NCBI GenBank assembly: GCA_963680875.1
Contig: OY804590.1
Location: 23,374,640-23,438,639 of the forward strand
Reading direction: 5' to 3'
Origin: Bathymodiolus brooksi
Taxonomy: Eukaryota; Mollusca; Bivalvia; Mytilida; Modiolidae
Length of the DNA stretch: 64,000 nt
Part shown: one piece after another, positions 16,401 through 32,000 of the stretch
Numbering within the stretch: the first letter of the stretch is position 1
Layout: each line of letters begins with the position of its first letter
The notes under the pieces: model-generated
Told to the model about the DNA's origin: nothing
The model's database searches: none
Seen by the model: the letters and a program-made list of their open reading frames with translations, nothing else
Made by a program: the position numbers and the translations under genes

Positions 16401-17056
16401 ATGGGTCTTTGACAGTCTAAAGATGTAGTCAAACACATTTGATGGGTCTTTGACAGTCTAAAGATGTTGTCATACACATTTGATGGGTCTTTGACCGTCT
16501 AAAGATGTAGTCAAACACATTTGATGGGTCTTTGACCGTCTAAAGATGTAAGAAAACACATTTGATGGGTATTTGACCGTCTAAAGATGTAATCAAACAC
16601 ATTTGATGGGTCTTTGACCATCTAAAGATGTAGTCAAACACATTTGATGGATCTTTGACCGTCTAAAGATGTAGTAAAACACATTTGATGGGTCTTTGAC
16701 AGTCTAAAGATGTAGTCAAACACATTTGATGGGTCTTTGACCGTCTAAAGATGTAGTCAAACACATTTGATGGGTCTTTGACCGTCTAAAGATGTAGTCG
16801 AACACATTTGATGGGTCTTTGACCGTCTAAAGATGTAGTCAAACACATTTGATGGGTCTTTGACAGTCTAAAGATGTAGTCAAACACATTTGATGGGTCT
16901 TTGACCGTCTAAAGATGTAGTCGAACACATTTGATGGGTCTTTGACAGTCTAAAGATGTAGTCAAACACATTTGATGGGTCATTGACAGTCTAAAGATGT
17001 TGTGAAACACATTTGATGGGTCTTTGACAGTCTAAAGATGTAGTCAAACACATTTG

Positions 17057-20000
17057 ATGGGTCTTCGACCGTCTGAAGATGTAGTCAAACACATTTGATG
17101 GGTCTTTGACCGTCTAAAGATGTAGTCAAACACATTTGATGGGTCTTTGGCCGTCTAAAGATGTAGTTAAACACATTTGATGGGTCTTTGATCGTCTAAA
17201 GATGTAGTCAAACACATTTGATGGATCTTTGACCGTCTAAAGATGTAGTCAAACACATTTGATGGGTCTTTGACCGTCTAAAGATGTAGTCAAACACATT
17301 TGATGGGTCTTTGATCGTCTAAAGATGTAGTCAAACACATTTGATGGATCTTTGACCATCTAAAGATGTAGTCAAACACATTTGATGGGTCTTTGACAGT
17401 CTAAAGATGTAGTCAAACACATTTGATGGGTCTTTGACAGTCTAAAGATGTAGTCAAACACATTTGATGGGTCTTTGACAGTCTAAAGATGTAGTCAAAC
17501 ACATTTGATGGGTCTTTGACAGTCTAAAGATGTTGTCATACACATTTGATGGGTCTTTGACTGTCTAAAGATGTAGTCAAACACATTTGATGGGTCTTTG
17601 ACCGTCTAAAGATGTAAGAAAACACATTTGATGGGTCTTTGACCGTCTAAAGATGTAGTCAAACACATTTGATGGGTCTTTGACCGTCTAAAGATGTAGT
17701 CAAACACATTTGATGGATCTTTGACCGTCTAAAGATGTAGTTAAACACATTTGATGAGTCTTTGACCGTCTAAAGGTGTAGTCAAACACATTTGATGGAT
17801 CTTTGACCGTCTAAAGATGTAGTCAAACACATTTGATGGGTCTTTGACCATCTAAAGATGTAGTCAAACACATTTGATGGGTCTTTGACAGTCTAAAGAT
17901 GTAGTCAAACACATTTGATGGGTCTTTGACAGTCTAAAGATGTAGTCAAACACATTTGATGGGTCTTTGACCGTCTAAAGATGTAGTCAAGCACATTTGA
18001 TGGGTCTTTGACCGTCTAAAGATGTAGTCAAACAAATTTGATGAGTCTTTGACCGTCTAAAGATGTAGTTAAACACATTTGATGGGTCTTTGACCGTCTA
18101 AAGATGTAGTCAAACACATTTGATGGGTCTTTGACCGTCTAAAGATGTAGTCAAACACATTTGATGGGTCTTTGACAGTCTAAAGATGTAGTCAAACACA
18201 TTTGATGGGTCTTTGACAGTCTAAAGATGTAGTCAAACACATTTGATGGGTCTTTGACAGTCTAAAGATGTTTTCATACACATTTGATGGGTCTTTGACT
18301 GTCTAAAGATGTAGTAAAACACATTTGATGGGTCTTTGACCGTCTAAAGATGTAAGAAAACACATTTGATGGGTCTTTGACCGTCTAAAGATGTAGTCAA
18401 ACACATTTGATGGGTCTTTGACAGTCTAAAGATGTAGTCAAACACATTTGATGGATCTTTGACCGTCTAAAGATGTAGTTAAACACATTTGATGAGTCTT
18501 TGACCGTCTAAAGGTGTAGTCAAACACATTTGATTGGTCTTTGACCGTCTAAAGATGTAGTCAAACACATTTGATGGGTCTTTGACTGTCTAAAGATGTT
18601 GTGAAACACATTTGATGGGTCTTTGACCATCTAAAGATGTAGTCAAACACATTTGATGGGTCTTTGACCGTCTAAAGATGTAGTCAAACACATTTGATGG
18701 GTCTTTGACCATCTAAAGATGTAGTCAAACACATTTGATGGGTCTTTGACCGTCTAAAGATGTAGTCAAACACATTTGATGGGTCTTTGACAGTCTAAAG
18801 ATGTAGTCAAACACATTTGATGGGTCTTTGACCGTCTAAAGATGTAGTCAAGCACATTTGATGGGTCTTTGACCGTCTAAAGATGTAGTCAAACAAATTT
18901 GATGAGTCTTTGACCGTCTAAAGATGTAGTTAAACACATTTGATGGGTCTTTGACCGTCTAAAGATGTAGTCAAACACATTTGATGGGTCTTTGACAGTC
19001 TAAAGATGTAGTCAAACACATTTGATGGGTCTTTGACCATCTAAAGATGTAGTCAAACACATTTGATGGGTCTTTGACCGTCTAAAGATGTAGTCAAACA
19101 CATTTGATGGGTCTTTGACCATCTAAAGATGTAGTCAAACACATTTGATGGGTCTTTGACCGTCTAAAGATGTAGGCAAACACATTTGATGGGTCTTTGA
19201 CCATCTAAAGATGTAGTCAAACACATTTGATGGGTTTCTGACCGTCTAAAGATGTAGTCAAACACATTTGATGGGTCTTTGACCGTCTAAAGATGTAGTT
19301 AAACACATTTGATGGGTCTTTGACCGTCTAAAGGTGTAGTCAAACACATTTGATGGGTCTTTGACCGTCTAAAGATGTAGTCAAACACATTTGATGGGTC
19401 TTTGACAGTCTAAAGATGTAGTCAAACACATTTGATGGGTCTTTGACAGTCTAAAGATGTTGTCAAACACATTTGATGGGTCTTTGACCGTCTAAAGATG
19501 TAGTCAAACACATTTGATGGGTCTTTGACCGTCTAAAGATGTCGTCAAACACATTTGATGGGTCTTTGACCGTCTAAAGATGTTGTCAAACACATTTGAT
19601 GGGTCTTTGACAGTCTAAAGATGTAGTCAAACACATTTGATGGGTCTTTGACAGTCTAAAGATGTAGTCAAACACATTTGATGGGTCTTTGACAGTCTAA
19701 AGATGTTGTCATACACATTTGATGGGTCTTTGACCGTCTAAAGATGTAGTCAAACACATTTGATGGGTCTTTGACCGTCTAAAGATGTAAGAAAACACAT
19801 TTGATGGGTCTTTGACCGTCTAAAGATGTAATCAAACACATTTGATGGGTCTTTCACCATCTAAAGATGTAGTCAAACACATTTGATGGATCTTTGACCG
19901 TCTAAAGATGTAGTAAAACACATTTGATGGGTCTTTGACCGTCTAAAGATGTTGTCAAACACATTTGATGGGTCTTTGACCGTCTAAAGATGTAGTCAAA

Positions 20001-23000
20001 CACATTTGATGGGTCTTTGACCGTCTAAAGATGTAGTCAAACACATTTGATGGGTCTTTGACCGTCTAAAGATGTAGTCAAACACATTTGATGGGTCTTT
20101 GACAGTCTAAAGATGTAGTCAAACACATTTGATGGGTCTTTGACCGTCTAAAGATGTAGTCGAACACATTTGATGGGTCTTTGATCGTCTAAAGATGTAG
20201 TCAAACACATTTGATGGGTCATTGACAGTCTAAAGATGTTGTGAAACACATTTGATGGGTCTTTGACAGTCTAAAGATGTAGTCAAACACATTTGATGGG
20301 TCTTCGACCGTCTGAAGATGTAGTCAAACACATTTGATGGGTCTTTGACCATCTAAAGATGTAGTCAAACACATTTGATGGGTCTTTGGCCGTCTAAAGA
20401 TGTAGTTAAACACATTTGATGGGTCTTTGATCGTCTAAAGATGTAGTCAAACACATTTGATGGATCTTTGACCGTCTAAAGATGTAGTCAAACACATTTG
20501 ATGGATCTTTGACCGTCTAAAGATGTAGTCAAACACATTTGATGGGTCTTTGATCGTCTAAAGATGTAGTCAAACACATTTGATGGATCTTTGACCGTCT
20601 AAAGATGTAGTCAAACACATTTGATGGGTCTTTGACCGTCTAAAGATGTAGTCAAACACATTTGATGGGTCTTTGACAGTCTAAAGATGTAGTCAAACAC
20701 ATTTGATGGGTCTTTGACCGTCTAAAGATGTAGTCAAACACATTTGATGGGTCTTTGGCCGTCTAAAGATGTAGTTAAACACATTTGATGGGTCTTTGAT
20801 CGTCTAAAGATGTAGTCAAACACATTTGATGGGTCTTTGACAGTCTAAAGATGTAGTCAAACACATTTGATGGGTCTTCGACCGTCTGAAGATGTAGTCA
20901 AACACATTTGATGGGTCTTTGACCATCTAAAGATGTAGTCAAACACATTTGATGGGTCTTTGGCCGTCTAAAGATGTAGTTAAACACATTTGATGGGTCT
21001 TTGATCGTCTAAAGATGTAGTCAAACACATTTGATGGATCTTTGACCGTCTAAAGATGTAGTCAAACACATTTGATGGGTCTTTGACCGTCTAAAGATGT
21101 AGTCAAACACATTTGATGGGTCTTTGATCGTCTAAAGATGTAGTCAAACACATTTGATGGATCTTTGACCATCTAAAGATGTAGTCAAACACATTTGATG
21201 GGTCTTTGACAGTCTAAAGATGTAGTCAAACACATTTGATGGGTCTTTGACAGTCTAAAGATGTAGTCAAACACATTTGATGGGTCTTTGACAGTCTAAA
21301 GATGTAGTCAAACACATTTGATGGGTCTTTGACAGTCTAAAGATGTTGTCATACACATTTGATGGGTCTTTGACTGTCTAAAGATGTAGTCAAACACATT
21401 TGATGGGTCTTTGACCGTCTAAAGATGTAAGAAAACACATTTGATGGGTCTTTGACCGTCTAAAGATGTAGTCAAACACATTTGATGGGTCTTTGACCGT
21501 CTAAAGATGTAGTCAAACACATTTGATGGATCTTTGACCGTCTAAAGATGTAGTTAAACACATTTGATGAGTCTTTGACCGTCTAAAGGTGTAGTCAAAC
21601 ACATTTGATGGATCTTTGACCGTCTAAAGATGTATTCAAACACATTTGATGGGTCTTTGACCATCTAAAGATGTAGTCAAACACATTTGATGGGTCTTTG
21701 ACCGTCTAAAGATGTAGTCAAACACATTTGATGGGTCTTTGACCATCTAAAGATGTAGTCAAACACATTTGATGGGTCTTTGACCGTCTAAAGATGTAGG
21801 CAAACACATTTGATGGGTCTTTGACCATCTAAAGATGTAGTCAAACACATTTGATGGGTTTTTGACCGTCTAAAGATGTAGTCAAACACATTTGATGGGT
21901 CTTTGACCGTCTAAAGATGTAGTTAAACACATTTGATGGGTCTTTGACCGTCTAAAGGTGTAGTCAAACACATTTGATGGGTCTTTGACCGTCTAAAGAT
22001 GTAGTCAAACACATTTGATGGGTCTTTGACAGTCTAAAGATGTAGTCAAACACATTTGATGGGTCTTTGACAGTCTAAAGATGTTGTCAAACACATTTGA
22101 TGGGTCTTTGACCGTCTAAAGATGTAGTCAAACACATTTGATGGGTCTTTGACCGTCTAAAGATGTCGTCAAACACATTTGATGGGTCTTTGACCGTCTA
22201 AAGATGTTGTCAAACACATTTGATGGGTCTTTGACAGTCTAAAGATGTAGTCAAACACATTTGATGGGTCTTTGACAGTCTAAAGATGTAGTCAAACACA
22301 TTTGATGGGTCTTTGACAGTCTAAAGATGTTGTCATACACATTTGATGGGTCTTTGACCGTCTAAAGATGTAGTCAAACACATTTGATGGGTCTTTGACC
22401 GTCTAAAGATGTAAGAAAACACATTTGATGGGTCTTTGACCGTCTAAAGATGTAATCAAACACATTTGATGGGTCTTTCACCATCTAAAGATGTAGTCAA
22501 ACACATTTGATGGATCTTTGACCGTCTAAAGATGTAGTAAAACACATTTGATGGGTCTTTGACCGTCTAAAGATGTTGTCAAACACATTTGATGGGTCTT
22601 TGACCGTCTAAAGATGTAGTCAAACACATTTGATGGGTCTTTGACCGTCTAAAGATGTAGTCAAACACATTTGATGGGTCTTTGACCGTCTAAAGATGTA
22701 GTCAAACACATTTGATGGGTCTTTGACAGTCTAAAGATGTAGTCAAACACATTTGATGGGTCTTTGACCGTCTAAAGATGTAGTCGAACACATTTGATGG
22801 GTCTTTGATCGTCTAAAGATGTAGTCAAACACATTTGATGGGTCATTGACAGTCTAAAGATGTTGTGAAACACATTTGATGGGTCTTTGACAGTCTAAAG
22901 ATGTAGTCAAACACATTTGATGGGTCTTCGACCGTCTGAAGATGTAGTCAAACACATTTGATGGGTCTTTGACCATCTAAAGATGTAGTCAAACACATTT

Positions 23001-26000
23001 GATGGGTCTTTGACCGTCTAAAGATGTAGTCAAACACATTTGATGGGTCTTTGACCGTCTAAAGATGTAGTCAAACACATTTGATGGATCTTTGACCGTC
23101 TAAAGATGTAGTCAAACACATTTGATGGATCTTTGACCGTCTAAAGATGTAGTCAAACACATTTGATGGGTCTTTGATCGTCTAAAGATGTAGTCAAACA
23201 CATTTGATGGATCTTTGACCGTCTAAAGATGTAGTCAAACACATTTGATGGGTCTTTGACCGTCTAAAGATGTAGTCAAACACATTTGATGGGTCTTTGA
23301 CAGTCTAAAGATGTAGTCAAACACATTTGATGGGTCTTTGACCGTCTAAAGATGTAGTCAAACACATTTGATGGGTCTTTGGCCGTCTAAAGATGTAGTT
23401 AAACACATTTGATGGGTCTTTGATCGTCTAAAGATGTAGTCAAACACATTTGATGGGTCTTTGACAGTCTAAAGATGTAGTCAAACACATTTGATGGGTC
23501 TTCGACCGTCTGAAGATGTAGTCAAACACATTTGATGGGTCTTTGACCATCTAAAGATGTAGTCAAACACATTTGATGGGTCTTTGGCCGTCTAAAGATG
23601 TAGTTAAACACATTTGATGGGTCTTTGATCGTCTAAAGATGTAGTCAAACACATTTGATGGATCTTTGACCGTCTAAAGATGTAGTCAAACACATTTGAT
23701 GGGTCTTTGACCGTCTAAAGATGTAGTCAAACACATTTGATGGGTCTTTGATCGTCTAAAGATGTAGTCAAACACATTTGATGGATCTTTGACCATCTAA
23801 AGATGTAGTCAAACACATTTGATGGGTCTTTGACAGTCTAAAGATGTAGTCAAACACATTTGATGGGTCTTTGACAGTCTAAAGATGTAGTCAAACACAT
23901 TTGATGGGTCTTTGACAGTCTAAAGATGTAGTCAAACACATTTGATGGGTCTTTGACAGTCTAAAGATGTTGTCATACACATTTGATGGGTCTTTGACTG
24001 TCTAAAGATGTAGTCAAACACATTTGATGGGTCTTTGACCGTCTAAAGATGTAAGAAAACACATTTGATGGGTCTTTGACCGTCTAAAGATGTAGTCAAA
24101 CACATTTGATGGGTCTTTGACCGTCTAAAGATGTAGTCAAACACATTTGATGGATCTTTGACCGTCTAAAGATGTAGTTAAACACATTTGATGAGTCTTT
24201 GACCGTCTAAAGGTGTAGTCAAACACATTTGATGGATCTTTGACCGTCTAAAGATGTATTCAAACACATTTGATGGGTCTTTGACCATCTAAAGATGTAG
24301 TCAAACACATTTGATGGGTCTTTGACAGTCTAAAGATGTAGTCAAACACATTTGATGGGTCTTTGACAGTCTAAAGATGTAGTCAAACACATTTGATGGG
24401 TCTTTGACCGTCTAAAGATGTAGTCAAGCACATTTGATGGGTCTTTGACCGTCTAAAGATGTAGTCAAACAAATTTGATGAGTCTTTGACAGTCTAAAGA
24501 TGTAGTTAAACACATTTGATGGGTCTTTGACCGTCTAAAGATGTAGTCAAACACATTTGATGGGTCTTTGACCGTCTAAAGATGTAGTCAAACACATTTG
24601 ATGGGTCTTTGACAGTCTAAAGATGTAGTCAAACACATTTGATGGGTCTTTGACAGTCTAAAGATGTAGTCAAACACATTTGATGGGTCTTTGACAGTCT
24701 AAAGATGTTTTCATACACATTTGATGGGTCTTTGACTGTCTAAAGATGTAGTAAAACACATTTGATGGGTCTTTGACCGTCTAAAGATGTAAGAAAACAC
24801 ATTTGATGGGTCTTTGACCGTCTAAAGATGTAGTCAAACACATTTGATGGGTCTTTGACAGTCTAAAGATGTAGTCAAACACATTTGATGGATCTTTGAC
24901 CGTCTAAAGATGTAGTTAAACACATTTGATGAGTCTTTGACCGTCTAAAGGTGTAGTCAAACACATTTGATGGGTCTTTGACCGTCTAAAGATGTAGTCA
25001 AACACATTTGATGGGTCTTTGACTGTCTAAAGATGTTGTGAAACACATTTGATGGGTCTTTGACCATCTAAAGATGTAGTCAAACACATTTGATGGGTCT
25101 TTGACCGTCTAAAGATGTAGTCAAACACATTTGATGGGTCTTTGACCATCTAAAGATGTAGTCAAACACATTTGATGGGTCTTTGACCGTCTAAAGATGT
25201 AGTCAAACACATTTGATGGGTCTTTGACAGTCTAAAGATGTAGTCAAACACATTTGATGGGTCTTTGACCGTCTAAAGATGTAGTCAAGCACATTTGATG
25301 GGTCTTTGACCGTCTAAAGATGTAGTCAAACAAATTTGATGAGTCTTTGACCGTCTAAAGATGTAGTTAAACACATTTGATGGGTCTTTGACCGTCTAAA
25401 GATGTAGTCAAACACATTTGATGGGTCTTTGACAGTCTAAAGATGTAGTCAAACACATTTGATGGGTCTTTGACCATCTAAAGATGTAGTCAAACACATT
25501 TGATGGGTCTTTGACCGTCTAAAGATGTAGTCAAACACATTTGATGGGTCTTTGACCATCTAAAGATGTAGTCAAACACATTTGATGGGTCTTTGACCGT
25601 CTAAAGATGTAGGCAAACACATTTGATGGGTCTTTGACCATCTAAAGATGTAGTCAAACACATTTGATGGGTTTTTGACCGTCTAAAGATGTAGTCAAAC
25701 ACATTTGATGGGTCTTTGACCGTCTAAAGATGTAGTTAAACACATTTGATGGGTCTTTGACCGTCTAAAGGTGTAGTCAAACACATTTGATGGGTCTTTG
25801 ACCGTCTAAAGATGTAGTCAAACACATTTGATGGGTCTTTGACAGTCTAAAGATGTAGTCAAACACATTTGATGGGTCTTTGACAGTCTAAAGATGTTGT
25901 CAAACACATTTGATGGGTCTTTGACCGTCTAAAGATGTAGTCAAACACATTTGATGGGTCTTTGACCGTCTAAAGATGTCGTCAAACACATTTGATGGGT

Positions 26001-29000
26001 CTTTGACCGTCTAAAGATGTTGTCAAACACATTTGATGGGTCTTTGACAGTCTAAAGATGTAGTCAAACACATTTGATGGGTCTTTGACAGTCTAAAGAT
26101 GTAGTCAAACACATTTGATGGGTCTTTGACAGTCTAAAGATGTTGTCATACACATTTGATGGGTCTTTGACCGTCTAAAGATGTAGTCAAACACATTTGA
26201 TGGGTCTTTGACCGTCTAAAGATGTAAGAAAACACATTTGATGGGTCTTTGACCGTCTAAAGATGTAATCAAACACATTTGATGGGTCTTTCACCATCTA
26301 AAGATGTAGTCAAACACATTTGATGGATCTTTTGACCGTCTAAAGATGTAGTAAAACACATTTGATGGGTCTTTGACCGTCTAAAGATGTTGTCAAACAC
26401 ATTTGATGGGTCTTTGACCGTCTAAAGATGTAGTCAAACACATTTGATGGGTCTTTGACCGTCTAAAGATGTAGTCAAACACATTTGATGGGTCTTTGAC
26501 CGTCTAAAGATGTAGTCAAACACATTTGATGGGTCTTTGACAGTCTAAAGATGTAGTCAAACACATTTGATGGGTCTTTGACCGTCTAAAGATGTAGTCG
26601 AACACATTTGATGGGTCTTTGATCGTCTAAAGATGTAGTCAAACACATTTGATGGGTCATTGACAGTCTAAAGATGTTGTGAAACACATTTGATGGGTCT
26701 TTGACAGTCTAAAGATGTAGTCAAACACATTTGATGGGTCTTCGACCGTCTGAAGATGTAGTCAAACACATTTGATGGGTCTTTGACCATCTAAAGATGT
26801 AGTCAAACACATTTGATGGGTCTTTGGCCGTCTAAAGATGTAGTTAAACACATTTGATGGGTCTTTGATCGTCTAAAGATGTAGTCAAACACATTTGATG
26901 GATCTTTGACCGTCTAAAGATGTAGTCAAACACATTTGATGGATCTTTGACCGTCTAAAGATGTAGTCAAACACATTTGATGGGTCTTTGATCGTCTAAA
27001 GATGTAGTCAAACACATTTGATGGATCTTTGACCGTCTAAAGATGTAGTCAAACACATTTGATGGGTCTTTGACCGTCTAAAGATGTAGTCAAACACATT
27101 TGATGGGTCTTTGACCGTCTAAAGATGTAGTCAAACACATTTGATGGGTCTTTGATCGTCTAAAGATGTAGTCAAACACATTTGATGGATCTTTGACCGT
27201 CTAAAGATGTAGTCAAACACATTTGATGGGTCTTTGACCGTCTAAAGATGTAGTCAAACACATTTGATGGGTCTTTGACAGTCTAAAGATGTAGTCAAAC
27301 ACATTTGATGGGTCTTTGACCGTCTAAAGATGTAGTCAAACACATTTGATGGGTCTTTGGCCGTCTAAAGATGTAGTTAAACACATTTGATGGGTCTTTG
27401 ATCGTCTAAAGATGTAGTCAAACACATTTGATGGGTCTTTGACAGTCTAAAGATGTAGTCAAACACATTTGATGGGTCTTCGACCGTCTGAAGATGTAGT
27501 CAAACACATTTGATGGGTCTTTGACCATCTAAAGATGTAGTCAAACACATTTGATGGGTCTTTGGCCGTCTAAAGATGTAGTTAAACACATTTGATGGGT
27601 CTTTGATCGTCTAAAGATGTAGTCAAACACATTTGATGGATCTTTGACCGTCTAAAGATGTAGTCAAACACATTTGATGGGTCTTTGACCGTCTAAAGAT
27701 GTAGTCAAACACATTTGATGGGTCTTTGATCGTCTAAAGATGTAGTCAAACACATTTGATGGATCTTTGACCATCTAAAGATGTAGTCAAACACATTTGA
27801 TGGGTCTTTGACAGTCTAAAGATGTAGTCAAACACATTTGATGGGTCTTTGACAGTCTAAAGATGTAGTCAAACACATTTGATGGGTCTTTGACAGTCTA
27901 AAGATGTAGTCAAACACATTTGATGGGTCTTTGACAGTCTAAAGATGTTGTCATACACATTTGATGGGTCTTTGACTGTCTAAAGATGTAGTCAAACACA
28001 TTTGATGGGTCTTTGACCGTCTAAAGATGTAAGAAAACACATTTGATGGGTCTTTGACAGTCTAAAGATGTAGTCAAACACATTTGATGGGTCTTTGACC
28101 GTCTAAAGATGTAGTCAAACACATTTGATGGATCTTTGACCGTCTAAAGATGTAGTTAAACACATTTGATGAGTCTTTGACCGTCTAAAGGTGTAGTCAA
28201 ACACATTTGATGGATCTTTGACCGTCTAAAGATGTATTCAAACACATTTGATGGGTCTTTGACCATCTAAAGATGTAGTCAAACACATTTGATGGGTCTT
28301 TGACCGTCTAAAGATGTAGTCAAACACATTTGATGGGTCTTTGACCGTCTAAAGATGTAGTCAAACACATTTGATGGGTCTTTGACCGTCTAAAGATGTA
28401 GGCAAACACATTTGATGGGTCTTTGACCATCTAAAGATGTAGTCAAACACATTTGATGGGTTTTTGACCGTCTAAAGATGTAGTCAAACACATTTGATGG
28501 GTCTTTGACCGTCTAAAGATGTAGTTAAACACATTTGATGGGTCTTTGACCGTCTAAAGGTGTAGTCAAACACATTTGATGGGTCTTTGACCGTCTAAAG
28601 ATGTAGTCAAACACATTTGATGGGTCTTTGACAGTCTAAAGATGTAGTCAAACACATTTGATGGGTCTTTGACAGTCTAAAGATGTTGTCAAACACATTT
28701 GATGGGTCTTTGACCGTCTAAAGATGTAGTCAAACACATTTGATGGGTCTTTGACCGTCTAAAGATGTCGTCAAACACATTTGATGGGTCTTTGACCGTC
28801 TAAAGATGTTGTCAAACACATTTGATGGGTCTTTGACAGTCTAAAGATGTAGTCAAACACATTTGATGGGTCTTTGACAGTCTAAAGATGTAGTCAAACA
28901 CATTTGATGGGTCTTTGACAGTCTAAAGATGTTGTCATACACATTTGATGGGTCTTTGACCGTCTAAAGATGTAGTCAAACACATTTGATGGGTCTTTGA

Positions 29001-32000
29001 CCGTCTAAAGATGTAAGAAAACACATTTGATGGGTCTTTGACCGTCTAAAGATGTAATCAAACACATTTGATGGGTCTTTCACCATCTAAAGATGTAGTC
29101 AAACACATTTGATGGATCTTTGACCGTCTAAAGATGTAGTAAAACACATTTGATGGGTCTTTGACCGTCTAAAGATGTTGTCAAACACATTTGATGGGTC
29201 TTTGACCGTCTAAAGATGTAGTCAAACACATTTGATGGGTCTTTGACCGTCTAAAGATGTAGTCAAACACATTTGATGGGTCTTTGACCGTCTAAAGATG
29301 TAGTCAAACACATTTGATGGGTCTTTGACAGTCTAAAGATGTAGTCAAACACATTTGATGGGTCTTTGACCGTCTAAAGATGTAGTCGAACACATTTGAT
29401 GGGTCTTTGATCTTCTAAAGATGTAGTCAAACACATTTGATGGGTCATTGACAGTCTAAAGATGTTGTGAAACACATTTGATGGGTCTTTGACAGTCTAA
29501 AGATGTAGTCAAACACATTTGATGGGTCTTCGACCGTCTGAAGATGTAGTCAAACACATTTGATGGGTCTTTGACCATCTAAAGATGTAGTCAAACACAT
29601 TTGATGGGTCTTTGACCGTCTAAAGATGTAGTCAAACACATTTGATGGGTCTTTGACCGTCTAAAGATGTAGTCAAACACATTTGATGGATCTTTGACCG
29701 TCTAAAGATGTAGTCAAACACATTTGATGGATCTTTGACCGTCTAAAGATGTAGTCAAACACATTTGATGGGTCTTTGATCGTCTAAAGATGTAGTCAAA
29801 CACATTTGATGGATCTTTGACCGTCTAAAGATGTAGTCAAACACATTTGATGGGTCTTTGACCGTCTAAAGATGTAGTCAAACACATTTGATGGGTCTTT
29901 GACAGTCTAAAGATGTAGTCAAACACATTTGATGGGTCTTTGACCGTCTAAAGATGTAGTCAAACACATTTGATGGGTCTTTGGCCGTCTAAAGATGTAG
30001 TTAAACACATTTGATGGGTCTTTGATCGTCTAAAGATGTAGTCAAACACATTTGATGGGTCTTTGACAGTCTAAAGATGTAGTCAAACACATTTGATGGG
30101 TCTTCGACCGTCTGAAGATGTAGTCAAACACATTTGATGGGTCTTTGACCATCTAAAGATGTAGTCAAACACATTTGATGGGTCTTTGGCCGTCTAAAGA
30201 TGTAGTTAAACACATTTGATGGGTCTTTGATCGTCTAAAGATGTAGTCAAACACATTTGATGGATCTTTGACCGTCTAAAGATGTAGTCAAACACATTTG
30301 ATGGGTCTTTGACCGTCTAAAGATGTAGTCAAACACATTTGATGGGTCTTTGATCGTCTAAAGATGTAGTCAAACACATTTGATGGATCTTTGACCATCT
30401 AAAGATGTAGTCAAACACATTTGATGGGTCTTTGACAGTCTAAAGATGTAGTCAAACACATTTGATGGGTCTTTGACAGTCTAAAGATGTAGTCAAACAC
30501 ATTTGATGGGTCTTTGACAGTCTAAAGATGTAGTCAAACACATTTGATGGGTCTTTGACAGTCTAAAGATGTTGTCATACACATTTGATGGGTCTTTGAC
30601 TGTCTAAAGATGTAGTCAAACACATTTGATGGGTCTTTGACCGTCTAAAGATGTAAGAAAACACATTTGATGGGTCTTTGACCGTCTAAAGATGTAGTCA
30701 AACACATTTGATGGGTCTTTGACCGTCTAAAGATGTAGTCAAACACATTTGATGGATCTTTGACCGTCTAAAGATGTAGTTAAACACATTTGATGAGTCT
30801 TTGACCGTCTAAAGGTGTAGTCAAACACATTTGATGGATCTTTGACCGTCTAAAGATGTATTCAAACACATTTGATGGGTCTTTGACCATCTAAAGATGT
30901 AGTCAAACACATTTGATGGGTCTTTGACAGTCTAAAGATGTAGTCAAACACATTTGATGGGTCTTTGACAGTCTAAAGATGTAGTCAAACACATTTGATG
31001 GGTCTTTGACCGTCTAAAGATGTAGTCAAGCACATTTGATGGGTCTTTGACCGTCTAAAGATGTAGTCAAACAAATTTGATGAGTCTTTGACCGTCTAAA
31101 GATGTAGTTAAACACATTTGATGGGTCTTTGACCGTCTAAAGATGTAGTCAAACACATTTGATGGGTCTTTGACCGTCTAAAGATGTAGTCAAACACATT
31201 TGATGGGTCTTTGACAGTCTAAAGATGTAGTCAAACACATTTGATGGGTCTTTGACAGTCTAAAGATGTAGTCAAACACATTTGATGGGTCTTTGACAGT
31301 CTAAAGATGTTTTCATACACATTTGATGGGTCTTTGACTGTCTAAAGATGTAGTAAAACACATTTGATGGGTCTTTGACCGTCTAAAGATGTAAGAAAAC
31401 ACATTTGATGGGTCTTTGACCGTCTAAAGATGTAGTCAAACACATTTGATGGGTCTTTGACAGTCTAAAGATGTAGTCAAACACATTTGATGGATCTTTG
31501 ACCGTCTAAAGATGTAGTTAAACACATTTGATGAGTCTTTGACCGTCTAAAGGTGTAGTCAAACACATTTGATGGGTCTTTGACCGTCTAAAGATGTAGT
31601 CAAACACATTTGATGGGTCTTTGACTGTCTAAAGATGTTGTGAAACACATTTGATGGGTCTTTGACCATCTAAAGATGTAGTCAAATACATTTGATGGGT
31701 CTTTGACCGTCTAAAGATGTAGTCAAACACATTTGATGGGTCTTTGACCATCTAAAGATGTAGTCAAACACATTTGATGGGTCTTTGACCGTCTAAAGAT
31801 GTAGTCAAACACATTTGATGGGTCTTTGACAGTCTAAAGATGTAGTCAAACACATTTGATGGGTCTTTGACCGTCTAAAGATGTAGTCAAGCACATTTGA
31901 TGGGTCTTTGACCGTCTAAAGATGTAGTCAAACAAATTTGATGAGTCTTTGACCGTCTAAAGATGTAGTTAAACACATTTGATGGGTCTTTGACCGTCTA